A DNA stretch of 64,000 nt from Bacteroidota bacterium (GTDB lineage Bacteria > Bacteroidota > Bacteroidia > Chitinophagales > LD1): NCBI GenBank assembly GCA_016722375.1, contig JADKJG010000007.1, positions 124,001-188,000 of the forward strand, read 5' to 3'. Positions 27,998 through 37,034 of the stretch are shown here, one piece after another. Both the position numbers and the translations under genes were made by a program. Within the stretch, counting starts at the first letter, position 1, and each line of letters opens with the position of its first letter. Under the pieces are notes generated by a model. The model did no database searches. It had not been told where the DNA came from and saw only the letters and a program-made list of their open reading frames with translations.

Positions 27998-29524
27998 ATG
28001 AAAGACGTTTTAAAACAGTTAGGAATAAACAAAATCAATTCCGGTACTTCTACCGGAAACAAATGGCTGAAAGGTAAAGGTGGACTGATTGAATCTTTCT
28101 CGCCGGTGGACGGAAAATTAATTGCTTCCGTAGCTACCACTACTGAGAAAGAATATTTGGAAGTAATTAATACTGCTAGTGCAGCATTTAAACATTGGAG
28201 GAATATTCCCGCGCCAAAGCGAGGAGAAATCGTGCGACAAATCGGCGAAGAGTTGCGCAAATTCAAGGCACCGCTTGGTAAACTTGTTTCTTATGAAATG
28301 GGAAAGAGTTTGCAAGAGGGCTTAGGAGAAGTTCAGGAGATGATAGACATCTGCGATTTCTCGGTTGGGCTTTCGCGCCAACTTCACGGCCTAACGATGC
28401 ACAGCGAAAGACCAAAACATCGTATGTATGAACAATGGCATCCACTAGGAATTGTCGGGATTATTTCTGCATTTAATTTCCCGGTAGCGGTCTGGAGTTG
28501 GAATAGTATGCTTGCCTGGATTTGTGGTGATGTATGTGTTTGGAAAGCCTCGGAAAAAACGCCCTTGTGTTCCTTGGCCTGCCAGAATATTGTCGCAAAA
28601 GTTTTTAAGAAAAATAATTTGCCTGAAGGTATCTCTTGTATCATCAACGGTGATGGCCAGATCGGCGAGCTAATGAGTCACGATAAAAGTATGGTGCTAG
28701 TCTCGGCTACCGGTTCTATCAGAATGGGGAAGGCGGTAGGAGCTGCCGTGAGTGCCCGACTTGGCAAAACGCTTCTGGAATTAGGAGGAAACAATGCAAT
28801 CATCATCACTCCTCATGCCGATTTGAATATCGCCATGACGGCGGTGGTGTTTGGTGCGGTAGGAACTGCAGGTCAACGATGCACCACTACCCGTCGGCTT
28901 ATTATTCATGAATCTCTATATGAAGAAGTAAAAAAACGATTGAAGAAGGCTTATACCCAACTAAAAATTGGAAATCCATTAGATCAAAAAAATCATGTTG
29001 GCCCCTTGATTGATAAACAAGCAGTGCAGATGTATGAGTCGGCGATAATAGAAGCAAAAAGAGAAGGCGGAAAACTATTAGTAGAAGGCGGTGTGCTAAA
29101 GGGAAAGGGATATGAAAGCGGTTGTTACGTCAAGCCGTGTATCATTGAAGCCTCGAATGATATTCCTATTGTGCAACACGAAACCTTCGCTCCTATTCTT
29201 TATATTATGAAATATAAAACCATCGCTGATGCCATTGCATTACAGAACGGAGTAGTGCAGGGACTTTCTTCCTCGATTATGACCACCAACATGCGAGAGA
29301 TGGAAGAATTCTTAAGTACGAATGGAAGTGATTGTGGCATTGCCAACGTAAACATAGGTACTAGCGGCGCTGAAATAGGTGGCGCTTTCGGTGGTGAAAA
29401 AGAAACCGGTGGCGGACGCGAAAGCGGCAGCGATGCCTGGAAAAATTATATGCGCCGCCAAACAAATACCATCAACTACGGAAGTGAGCTGCCTTTAGCG
29501 CAGGGAATTAAATTTGAACTGTAG
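27998..29524 (+). CDS. ALDH7-type aldehyde dehydrogenase (L-aminoadipate-semialdehyde dehydrogenase-like)
   Basis: 508 residues of the antiquitin (ALDH7A1) branch. NAD-binding FNFPVAVWSWN lies at about residues 160-170, the general-base Glu in LLELGGNNA at about 263 and the catalytic Cys in GTAGQRCTTTRR at about 297. EKETGGGRESGSDAWK near the C-terminus is the typical ALDH7 ending. ALDH7 enzymes oxidise alpha-aminoadipic semialdehyde to aminoadipate in lysine breakdown. A saccharopine-dehydrogenase-like gene at 39772-40977 would fit the same route. It is probably co-transcribed with the M1 peptidase (10 bp gap). Confidence 0.88.
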   Translation: MKDVLKQLGINKINSGTSTGNKWLKGKGGLIESFSPVDGKLIASVATTTEKEYLEVINTASAAFKHWRNIPAPKRGEIVRQIGEELRKFKAPLGKLVSYEMGKSLQEGLGEVQEMIDICDFSVGLSRQLHGLTMHSERPKHRMYEQWHPLGIVGIISAFNFPVAVWSWNSMLAWICGDVCVWKASEKTPLCSLACQNIVAKVFKKNNLPEGISCIINGDGQIGELMSHDKSMVLVSATGSIRMGKAVGAAVSARLGKTLLELGGNNAIIITPHADLNIAMTAVVFGAVGTAGQRCTTTRRLIIHESLYEEVKKRLKKAYTQLKIGNPLDQKNHVGPLIDKQAVQMYESAIIEAKREGGKLLVEGGVLKGKGYESGCYVKPCIIEASNDIPIVQHETFAPILYIMKYKTIADAIALQNGVVQGLSSSIMTTNMREMEEFLSTNGSDCGIANVNIGTSGAEIGGAFGGEKETGGGRESGSDAWKNYMRRQTNTINYGSELPLAQGIKFEL

Positions 29525-29530
29525 AAAATC

Positions 29531-30295
29531 TTAGTAAACTCGAGAACTGATTACCGCCCATTCCTGCGCGGTATCTCTTTCTATCAAGTATTGGTCCTGC
29601 TGATATTCCACTGGTAATTTGGATAGTAATGAATAATCTCGTACCGATTTTAATTTACTTTTTACAAATTCGATATCATGTGTTTCATTAAATGCTTGTT
29701 CGATTTGTCCTTTTATGCCAGAAGCTAATCCTTCATGCAATTCTATAATGACATCACAAGATTTTAGTGATTTTGCAACCTCTTTATCAAAAAGTTCTTT
29801 TTCATATCCTTCACAATCGCAAATAACTAAACCGCGACCTTCAAACTGAAAATTGAGAAGTGTAGCCCTATCACATTTTCTCTTCAACAGGGTGCGATTG
29901 ATGGTTTCATTAACCGTAGCCATTTTTCTACATAAACTAATCGCAGATTCTTCTATATCATAAGCATGCACCTTTGCCTGAGGAAATAACAAAGCTGAGC
30001 CGACGGCATAATAACCCTCCGCACATCCTATATCAATAATATCAGAATACTGATTCTTGGAAAACTTCTGAAGTGCCGGATGAAGTTCGTCCTCATAACT
30101 ACCTAGCAACTTGGTAAGAAGCCCACTGCCGAATGATTCAAAGACCGGATACTTCATCCCTTTAAAAATACCACCCAGCACGATTTTATCAGGGGATAGC
30201 AAATGGCTGATATAGACTTCGCGGTACTTAACCACTTTATGATACATCTTCCTGCCCAAAACCCGAAGCACCGGAATGCGAAACAAATTCAACAT
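29531..30295 (-). CDS. SAM-dependent methyltransferase
   Basis: A 254-residue protein. Its SAM-binding motif I is DIIDIGCAEGYYAVG at about residues 86-100, followed by an acidic residue ending beta-2 (VHAYDIEE). The later LVICDCEGYEKELFD matches the FkbM-type motif IKIDVEGxE. It lies at the edge of the polysaccharide cluster, 52 bp from the flippase gene on the same strand, so it probably modifies a glycan or glycan precursor. It is convergent with the ALDH gene (6 bp between stops). The substrate is not known. Confidence 0.75.
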   Translation of the reverse strand: MLNLFRIPVLRVLGRKMYHKVVKYREVYISHLLSPDKIVLGGIFKGMKYPVFESFGSGLLTKLLGSYEDELHPALQKFSKNQYSDIIDIGCAEGYYAVGSALLFPQAKVHAYDIEESAISLCRKMATVNETINRTLLKRKCDRATLLNFQFEGRGLVICDCEGYEKELFDKEVAKSLKSCDVIIELHEGLASGIKGQIEQAFNETHDIEFVKSKLKSVRDYSLLSKLPVEYQQDQYLIERDTAQEWAVISSRVY

Positions 30296-30347
30296 AGATA
30301 ATGATGATTAATTTTCATGAGAAGATTCAAACAAAGTATTCATTTCC

Positions 30348-31811
30348 CTAACGATGCCAAGGAACAAAACGGTTCAATTCCGGTAATATCTGAAAATAAT
30401 AAACGAGCCCAATATATAATCCTCCAAGCAACACACTCCTAATCAAAATATTGATAAAATCTGAAGAAAGTACCGGTAAAAAATAATTAATCACCGCACA
30501 AAGGGCAACAATAAAAATCACTTTCAAGCTGTTGCCGTCATAAGGCTGAAATCCAAACCGATGATAGTTGATATAGAATTTTGCTCCGGTGAAGAGTAAA
30601 GCTGAAATAGCAGTGGATAATGCCGCACCATTGATTCCTAATCTTGGTATCAAAAGGAAGTTGCACAGAAAGGTAACAATCACTAGCAATATCAACATCA
30701 ATGCTCCCTGCCAGGGTTTGGAAGTATAGACTAACAAAGGATTGCTGGAACCCCCAAACATGGTAATCAATGAGCCTACTGAAATAATATAGACCACCGC
30801 CGAAGCATCAGAATAGTCCTTACCAATAAAATGAAGAAGAAATTCAATATTGGTATTCACCCCAATAAACAATAGGCCACCGATAACTGAAAGATATTTA
30901 ACCGACTTGTAAAAAACATTCTTCAATTCATCTATTCGCGCCTCCGAGTATGCATGGGCCATTTTGGCAGCAGTGATTCTTTCAAGTGCAGTCAGCGGGG
31001 TTTCAATAATGGTTGGGATGAAGGCAACAATCGTGTAAATACCGACAAAATTGAGCGCTTTAAACTTTCCTAACAAAACAGAATCCAGTGTTTTCAATCC
31101 CAAAGAAGCCATGCCTGTTAAAGAAAGAAGCAAGCCAAATTGTATCATGGTACCTAAGCCCTGCTTTTGAAAAAAGTCCCAATCTATTTTTAATGAAGGA
31201 CGATCTACACTCTTCATGTAGATGACTAAAAGAAAGAACTGCAAAATGTAAATAACAATATACCCACCGATAAACTGTTGCAGGGTGAGTATTTTAAAAT
31301 AATAAAGAAATATCAGGGCGATGTAGCCCAAACGGACAAACACATCGTTGAAATAGGAAGTGGCGCTCGACTTGAAAAGTGCGATGAGATAGCTATTCAG
31401 CACAGCTACCAAGCCGAGAAAAAAGCTAAATGGAATGATATAGTAGTAGAAATCGGTAATCAGTGGCGACTCTCTTCTATATTGAGAAATGATAAATTCT
31501 CGGAAAATCAGAAGGCCGCCTGCGGCTATCAAAAAACCGACCACCAGATAGAGAAGCATGAATCCTAGAAAGCCGTGATGCCCGCTTTTTTCATCCTTGA
31601 ACACCGGGAAATATTTCATCGCGATATTCGTAACGCCGATAGGGATAAACGTGCTAATCAGCGTTGAAAAGGCAAAAAGCACTCTGGCCAAGCCTATTTC
31701 CTCGGGCCTCAGGAAATGCGGCTGAATAATAATAAGAGAAATAAAACCCAACAATATTCCTACATAGGAACTGATGGTATTTTTGATGCCTTGCCTCTGA
31801 ACTACTCCCAT
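30348..31811 (-). CDS. polysaccharide flippase (Wzx/oligosaccharide exporter-like)
   Basis: A 487-residue polytopic membrane protein of the MOP superfamily with about 12-14 hydrophobic helices. The N-terminal pattern GIKNTISSYVGILLGFISLI followed by RPEEIGLARVLFAFSTL is typical of Wzx-like lipopolysaccharide translocases. It should move undecaprenyl-linked oligosaccharides across the inner membrane. It is divergent from the glycosyltransferase gene at 31954 across a 142-bp gap, where TAATTTCG on the minus strand could be its -7 element. Confidence 0.85.
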   Translation of the reverse strand: MGVVQRQGIKNTISSYVGILLGFISLIIIQPHFLRPEEIGLARVLFAFSTLISTFIPIGVTNIAMKYFPVFKDEKSGHHGFLGFMLLYLVVGFLIAAGGLLIFREFIISQYRRESPLITDFYYYIIPFSFFLGLVAVLNSYLIALFKSSATSYFNDVFVRLGYIALIFLYYFKILTLQQFIGGYIVIYILQFFLLVIYMKSVDRPSLKIDWDFFQKQGLGTMIQFGLLLSLTGMASLGLKTLDSVLLGKFKALNFVGIYTIVAFIPTIIETPLTALERITAAKMAHAYSEARIDELKNVFYKSVKYLSVIGGLLFIGVNTNIEFLLHFIGKDYSDASAVVYIISVGSLITMFGGSSNPLLVYTSKPWQGALMLILLVIVTFLCNFLLIPRLGINGAALSTAISALLFTGAKFYINYHRFGFQPYDGNSLKVIFIVALCAVINYFLPVLSSDFINILIRSVLLGGLYIGLVYYFQILPELNRFVPWHR

Positions 31812-31953
31812 GTTTGCGATGGCGCGAAATTAAGAACATCTGGAACGTGCGGAGAGCAGATTAATTGGATACTTATCGCACAACATTAGGCTGCACGGAT
31901 TTTTTTCTTTGTCTTTGCCCGATTCCGAGAAAAAGAAGTTTTAAAGAAATATC

Positions 31954-33126
31954 ATGAACGTTTTTTTTGTCTGCAATTGGTTTCCCAACAGGAACAATCC
32001 TTCTGAAGGGTTATTTCTGAAACACTATGCAGAAGCTATTTCCGTGAATGATGATGTCACCATTTTTTTTGCGGAGCAAGATGCACGGTTAAAGCAATCG
32101 AGCGAAGAAGTCAATTACAAATATAATCAGGTGGAGGTCCGAACCATTTATTACCCTCCGGTTCAAACGGGTCTAAAGCCATTGGACCTAATCGGCAATT
32201 CCATCAAAAGAATTTTCTATCTCCGCCGGATTATTGGAGAAGAATTCAAAATGAAGCGACCTGATATTTTCCACTTCAATGTGGTTTCGCCATCCGTCGT
32301 GCTGATGTGGTATTACAAATTCTTCCGGAGCATTCCTTTTGTTTATTCCGAACACTGGGATATTCCGATAAGAGTTAAAAGAGGCTTGATAAAAAAATGG
32401 TTGCCACATAGAATCGGCATGAAGCTGACCGCCATGTTTTCATCCGGAGTAATTGTTTGTTCCAAAGCCATGAAAGAGGCTTTCCATCATTTCAATCTTT
32501 CCGACAATGTATTCATTATCTCCAGCGTTATTTTTCTCGACAATAAATCTATCCGCGATGAAGAGCGCCAAACAGGAAAGAAAATTTTGTTGCACGTTTC
32601 TTCCTTAGGAGACTTTCAAAAAAACATTACGGGTATTATAGATGCTGTTGCGGAAGTTGCCAAGAATCGTTCCGATTTCGAACTTCATTTTATCGGCAAG
32701 GGCAAAGAAATAGAACAACACAAAAGCCACGCTCAACGGCTTCAACTTCTAGACAGAATCATTCTCTTTCAGGGATTTGTTTCGGATGAAGAAAAGCGCG
32801 AGTGGTTCGAAAAATCTGCCTTTCATATTCTGTTCAGCAATTTTGAGGGCTATTCGTTGGTCACTGCCGAATCTATTTATTATGGCAGACCGGTAATTGC
32901 CACTCGCTGTGGCGGGCCAGAAGATTTTGTCAATGAACAAAACGGAGTGTTGGTGGAACCCAATAACGTAGATGAGCTAAGCAAAGCAATTTCTTTTCTG
33001 CTCGACCATTATCTTCAATTCCAGCCGGAGGAACTACGCAAATACGGCGAATCTATATTTTCGCCATCGGTGGTGGGAATGAAACATCACCAGCTTTATC
33101 AAGCGGTTCTTCAAAATAAAAACTAA
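31954..33126 (+). CDS. GT4-family glycosyltransferase
   Basis: A 390-residue GT-B enzyme. The N-terminal lobe begins FFVCNWFPNRNNPSEGLFLKH, a common start for family 4 transferases. The donor-site motif is in the C-terminal lobe: FSNFEGYSLVTAESIYYGRPV (ExxxxxxxE type) at about residues 300-318, then ATRCGGPEDFV. A retaining transferase using a nucleotide sugar is expected. It pairs with the FkbM gene 21 bp downstream and the divergent flippase as a small surface-glycan cluster. Confidence 0.88.
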   Translation: MNVFFVCNWFPNRNNPSEGLFLKHYAEAISVNDDVTIFFAEQDARLKQSSEEVNYKYNQVEVRTIYYPPVQTGLKPLDLIGNSIKRIFYLRRIIGEEFKMKRPDIFHFNVVSPSVVLMWYYKFFRSIPFVYSEHWDIPIRVKRGLIKKWLPHRIGMKLTAMFSSGVIVCSKAMKEAFHHFNLSDNVFIISSVIFLDNKSIRDEERQTGKKILLHVSSLGDFQKNITGIIDAVAEVAKNRSDFELHFIGKGKEIEQHKSHAQRLQLLDRIILFQGFVSDEEKREWFEKSAFHILFSNFEGYSLVTAESIYYGRPVIATRCGGPEDFVNEQNGVLVEPNNVDELSKAISFLLDHYLQFQPEELRKYGESIFSPSVVGMKHHQLYQAVLQNKN

Positions 33127-33147
33127 TTATACCAAAACTATTTTTCG

Positions 33148-34023
33148 ATGCTAAAAACAATTGCTGACGGAATTTCATACACCACCAGAACCTTCTCCTT
33201 CATCCCGGGGATGTACTTTGTTACCAAACCGCTTCATGATTTCTTCACCAAATATTATTCTACTAACCCAGAAAAGGCCTGGCGCACCATTTCCTTAAAC
33301 GGTTATCGGCTCAAAGTCAATGCCTCGTATCGCATGGGCGCTTTGGTTTATTGGCGTGGTGCGCATGAGTGGGCACCCATGTTTTTGTTGAATGAAATTT
33401 TGAAGCCCGGCATGACTTTGTATGACGTAGGTGCCAACATGGGCGAATTTACCATGTATGCCGCTCACCTTATAGGCAGCAAAGGTCGCGTCGTTTCTTT
33501 TGAGCCGATGAAAGAAACTTACCAACTGCTGGAAGAAAATATTTCGCTCAACCAGTATCAAGATCGGATTAGCCCTTTCAATATTGCTTTGTCTGATAAG
33601 AAAGGAGAAGCGGATCTCTTTGCCGCCAGCGAAGTAAATGCTGTAGGCTCGCATGAGGATGGGCTTCATACACTTTTCGGTACGCAGGAAAGAAGTTCTT
33701 TTCTACACAAAATCCAGTTGGAGAAGATGGATGAATTATTGGAGTCAAACCATCTTCCGACACCCGATGTGATTAAAATTGATGTAGAAGGTTCTGAACT
33801 GTTCGCCTTGAAAGGTGCTACAAAAATTCTGGAGCAATTTCATCCCAAAATCATTATGGAGTTCAGCAAAGAAAATTGTGAAGCTGCCGGCTATACCCAA
33901 AACGATTTGCTTGACTTTCTTTCAAAATTCGGATACCAATTCCTCACGATAGAAAACCGAGGAAAACTGAAACCGCTTGACCTGAATAATCTACCAGTGC
34001 TTACCAATCTTTATTGTAAATAA
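33148..34023 (+). CDS. FkbM-family methyltransferase
   Basis: 291 residues. SAM motif I is TLYDVGANMGEFTMYAA at about residues 90-106, followed by VVSFEPMKETY, and the FkbM hallmark is VIKIDVEGSELFALKGA at about 209-225. Members O-methylate sugars or polyketides. It follows the glycosyltransferase closely, so a cell-surface sugar is the likely target. The gap downstream (34024-34889) contains array C and no convincing gene. Confidence 0.88.
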   Translation: MLKTIADGISYTTRTFSFIPGMYFVTKPLHDFFTKYYSTNPEKAWRTISLNGYRLKVNASYRMGALVYWRGAHEWAPMFLLNEILKPGMTLYDVGANMGEFTMYAAHLIGSKGRVVSFEPMKETYQLLEENISLNQYQDRISPFNIALSDKKGEADLFAASEVNAVGSHEDGLHTLFGTQERSSFLHKIQLEKMDELLESNHLPTPDVIKIDVEGSELFALKGATKILEQFHPKIIMEFSKENCEAAGYTQNDLLDFLSKFGYQFLTIENRGKLKPLDLNNLPVLTNLYCK

Positions 34024-34388
34024 AAAACTCCCAAAGCCTTTCGCCTCCGGGAAAGCCTAATCTGTTTTTTGGATAGTTTAGATATGTGGTGCTATCACAA
34101 TGGTTGGTACTTCGCTACAGGGGCTATCGTCGGGCTTGGGTTGGTGTCATTAGAATTTCCGTTCATTTTGGTAGCCATAGGCCTGGTCAGATCTATCTTT
34201 CCTTCCAGAGTTTTGTTCCCGAGGTCTAAAACGGGTGGTGTAAGTAATATTTTGTTTGATTTCTGATTAAAAAGCGGATTTATGACACAGCATCTAAAGT
34301 GCTTTTTTTGATGATTTTAACATAAAAATGATCGAAATATAGGGTGGGCGTCTCTTTTTGAAAAACAGAGACCTGTTTTGCCAAATTA
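34024..34388. other. intergenic stretch before array C, no gene supported
   Basis: Only a short TTG-started frame (34069-34266, 65 residues, with two hydrophobic stretches) is open and nothing else supports it. A small hairpin, GTCTCTTTTT with AAAAACAGAGAC-type pairing at 34350-34372, lies just before array C. Confidence 0.5.
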
Positions 34389-34661
34389 GACATCCACCCT
34401 GATGAGTTAGACATCAATCCTGATGGGTTAGACATCAACCCTGACGAGTTAGACATCAACCCTAACGGGTTAGACATCAATCCTGATGGGTTAGACATCA
34501 ACCCTGACGAGGTAGACATCAACCCTGACGGGTTAGACATCAACCCTGACGCGTTAGACATCAACCTTGATGAGTTAGACATCAACCCTGATGAGTTAGA
34601 CATCAACCCTGATGAGTTAGACATCAATCCTGATGGGTTAGACATCAGCCCTGACGAGGTA
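34389..34661. repeat. tandem array C, 13 units of exactly 21 bp
   Basis: Thirteen units of gacatcaaccctgatgagtta type, with no length change (34389 to 34661 = 13 x 21). Each unit contains CATCA acc(c) TGATG. Where the end is GGGTTA, a second stem spans the junction: GGGTT agacatc AACCC. One plus-strand frame reads (DINPDEL)n but begins after a stop and has no start codon. The minus-strand frame reads (SGLMSNP/S)n. It lies between convergent genes. The 228 bp after it (34662-34889) show nothing I can name. Confidence 0.92.
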
Positions 34662-34889
34662 GAGGTCTTGATGGATGAAGAATATTTGCGCTCCCAATGC
34701 TGAAAAAGCACACTGGTTATTGCGGCGTCACTATGTATTCAATCGTACATATAAAACCAAATGGGGAAGTCCAATAGATTTAATCGGCAGTATATTAGTA
34801 CGCGATGCTTGCCCAATGTTTTTGGAAGATGTAACACCAAGCAATCATATTGTTGAGCTTGCTTCGGCGCAAAGTCGGTCTCTTTCTCC

Positions 34890-36194
34890 TTATTCCTGCA
34901 AGACCAATTTCACGCTTTTGTTTTTCAGTTTCTGTCCGCGAACCTTTTCAAGTACAGCTATGATTTTGTTTCTGCGGACGGCGACGTAGGCGATATAGTC
35001 TTGGACTTCTATCAATCCAAGTTCTTCTTTGAGGAGTCCCCCTTTTTGGATGAGGAAGCCGACTATGTCTATCTTGTTCACTTTGTCTTTTTTCCCGGCA
35101 GAGATGTAGATGGTGGCCCAATCGGCGGGGCCTGGGAGCGTATAATCTTCGGGCAGGTCAAGCACCGGCGCTGGAGCAGTGATGAAGGGCGGCATGGTTT
35201 CTTCTTTGCTGAGAATCATGTAGGCGGTGCCGTCGGCGTGCATGCGAGCAGTGCGACCGTTCCGGTGGGTGTATGCTTCGATGGTGTGCGGAAGCTGGTA
35301 GTGAACGACGTGGCGGATGGCGGGGATGTCGAGGCCGCGCGAGGCGAGGTCGGTGGTGATGAGAATGCGGTTGCTGCCGTTGCGAAATTTGACAAGGGCG
35401 AGTTGGCGCTCGTCCTGTTCGAGTTTGCCGTGATAGACATCGTGAATCACTCCTTTTTCGTGGAGCAGGGCGCTGATGCGATCTACCGCATCGCGGTGGT
35501 TGCAAAAGACGAGCGTGGTTTCGTGACCGATTTGCGCAAGGAGAGCCATCAGGGCCTGGAGTTTGTCTTTGTCATAGGCGCGGACAGTTTTCAAATCAAG
35601 TTGCGGAGTGACATGCGCTTTCAGAAAGTTGATGTGTTCAGTTTCTTTCAGGCCCGCAAAGGACGGAATCTCAACACCCTGAGTGGCGGAGGTGAGGATG
35701 CGCTTGCTGAGGTTGGGAAGATGTTGGATGATAAATTCCATTTCGCGCTGAAAGCCGAATTCAAGTGATTTGTCGAACTCATCTAGCACCAGGGTTTTGA
35801 CGGTACCGGTGTCGAAACTTTCCCTTTCGATATGATAGACAATGCGACCGGGTGTGCCGACAAGTACCGCCGGTGGATGAATGAAATTGTTGCGTTCTAC
35901 CTTGGTATCGTGTCCCCCGTAACAACAGTTGATTTTGAAACCGGTGCCCATAGATTTGAATACTTGTTCAATCTGCATAGCCAGTTCGCGGCTGGGTACT
36001 AATATCAAAGACTGTACGCCTTTCACTTCGGTTTTCAGATAGGAAAGTAAGGGTAGAAGGAAAGCAAGGGTTTTGCCAGAACCGGTGGGCGAAAGCAGGA
36101 CGATGTCTTTATGGCTTTGAGCAGCTTTCAAAGTAGCCTCCTGCATTTCGTTGAGCGAATCTATTTTGAGGTTCGAGAGTATTTTATCTATCAT
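34890..36194 (-). CDS. DbpA-like RNA helicase with DEFD motif
   Basis: About 434 residues. ATG 36194 is chosen because the longer open frame runs back through the sdh terminator. Motifs: Q-type LNEMQEATLKAA, I SPTGSGKT, Ia PSRELA, TPGR, II VLDEFDKSLE (DEFD instead of DEAD), III SAT, V TTDLASRGLDI, VI HRNGRTAR. The C-terminal 75 residues (TIYISAGKKDKVNKIDIVGF) are a DbpA/CsdA-type RNA-recognition domain, which in DbpA targets 23S rRNA helix 92. A role in large-subunit assembly is inferred. Confidence 0.88.
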   Translation of the reverse strand: MIDKILSNLKIDSLNEMQEATLKAAQSHKDIVLLSPTGSGKTLAFLLPLLSYLKTEVKGVQSLILVPSRELAMQIEQVFKSMGTGFKINCCYGGHDTKVERNNFIHPPAVLVGTPGRIVYHIERESFDTGTVKTLVLDEFDKSLEFGFQREMEFIIQHLPNLSKRILTSATQGVEIPSFAGLKETEHINFLKAHVTPQLDLKTVRAYDKDKLQALMALLAQIGHETTLVFCNHRDAVDRISALLHEKGVIHDVYHGKLEQDERQLALVKFRNGSNRILITTDLASRGLDIPAIRHVVHYQLPHTIEAYTHRNGRTARMHADGTAYMILSKEETMPPFITAPAPVLDLPEDYTLPGPADWATIYISAGKKDKVNKIDIVGFLIQKGGLLKEELGLIEVQDYIAYVAVRRNKIIAVLEKVRGQKLKNKSVKLVLQE

Positions 36195-36216
36195 GATTGG
36201 GTGGGAAGGTACGTTT

Positions 36217-36250
36217 AAAAAAAAGGAGGCATTCCTGACGGATTGCCTCC
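36217..36250 (-). terminator. terminator of the sdhCAB operon
   Basis: GGAGGCA pairs with TGCCTCC, with eight A on the plus strand (36217-36224) giving a U tract on the minus strand. It lies 31 bp past the sdhB stop. Confidence 0.88.
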
Positions 36251-36280
36251 TCTGTGTTACCAATGAAATTGGAAAATGAT

Positions 36281-37027
36281 TTATTCTGCTACAATACTCG
36301 CAAAGAGATATTCACGGTTCATTCTTGCGATATTAGCCAGCGTGATTTCTTTAGGGCATTCCGCTTCGCAAGCACCGATGTTGGTGCAGTTTCCAAAACC
36401 TTCTTCGTCCATCTGATCAACCATATTCACTGCACGGAGTTTTCTTTCGGCTTCGCCCTGCGGCAACAAAGCCAACTGGGAAATTTTAGCCGAAACAAAC
36501 AACATCGCCGACGAGTTGGGACAGGCAGCCACACAAGCTCCGCAACCGATACAGGCTGCTGCATCCATCGCTTTCTCTGACATCGCCTTCTCTACCGGAA
36601 TATTGTTTGCGTCCTGAGCTTGACCGGTATTGACCGACACAAAACCACCGGCAGCAATCACGCGGTCGAAGGCGGTGCGGTCCACCGAAAGATCTTTTAT
36701 TACCGGAAACGCCTGTGCACGGAAAGGCTCTACATAAACCGTTTCGCCATCCTTGAAGGAACGCATATATAATTGGCAAGTCGTAGCGGCATGGTGAGGC
36801 CCATGGGCGCGCCCATTGATATACATAGAACACATGCCGCAGATTCCTTCACGACAGTCGTGGTCAAAAGCCACCGGGTCTTCATCTTTACGGATGAGTT
36901 CATCGTTCAGCACATCCACCATTTCAAGGAAACTCATATCACCGGTGATGTTGTCAATGGTGTAGTCAACGAGTTTACCAGTGGTATTCGCATTTTTTTG
37001 TCTCCAGACTTTTAAGTTGAATTTCAT
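36281..37027 (-). CDS. sdhB: succinate dehydrogenase / fumarate reductase iron-sulfur subunit
   Basis: 248 residues. The N-terminal ferredoxin-like domain holds the [2Fe-2S] cysteines in CREGICGMCSMYING and a further Cys in ATTCQLY. The C-terminal domain holds CIGCGACVAACPN and CTNIGACEAECPKE for the [4Fe-4S] and [3Fe-4S] clusters. It carries electrons from the flavoprotein to the membrane anchor. It lies 7 bp after sdhA and is the last gene of the operon; a strong terminator follows. The length and cysteine spacing match the Bacteroidota/epsilon-type enzyme that uses a single cytochrome b subunit. Confidence 0.95.
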   Translation of the reverse strand: MKFNLKVWRQKNANTTGKLVDYTIDNITGDMSFLEMVDVLNDELIRKDEDPVAFDHDCREGICGMCSMYINGRAHGPHHAATTCQLYMRSFKDGETVYVEPFRAQAFPVIKDLSVDRTAFDRVIAAGGFVSVNTGQAQDANNIPVEKAMSEKAMDAAACIGCGACVAACPNSSAMLFVSAKISQLALLPQGEAERKLRAVNMVDQMDEEGFGNCTNIGACEAECPKEITLANIARMNREYLFASIVAE

Positions 37028-37034
37028 GTTCTCT

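Noticed and set aside
34069..34266. 65-residue TTG-started frame after the FkbM gene
   Set aside because: No family, weak start and short; equally likely chance.
34280..34711. 143-residue minus-strand frame with SGLMSN repeats
   Set aside because: It is produced wholly by array C. A 21-bp period without stops keeps several frames open; no start signal and tails look random.
35001..35768. 255-residue plus-strand frame
   Set aside because: Antisense to the DbpA-like helicase, which carries all helicase motifs.
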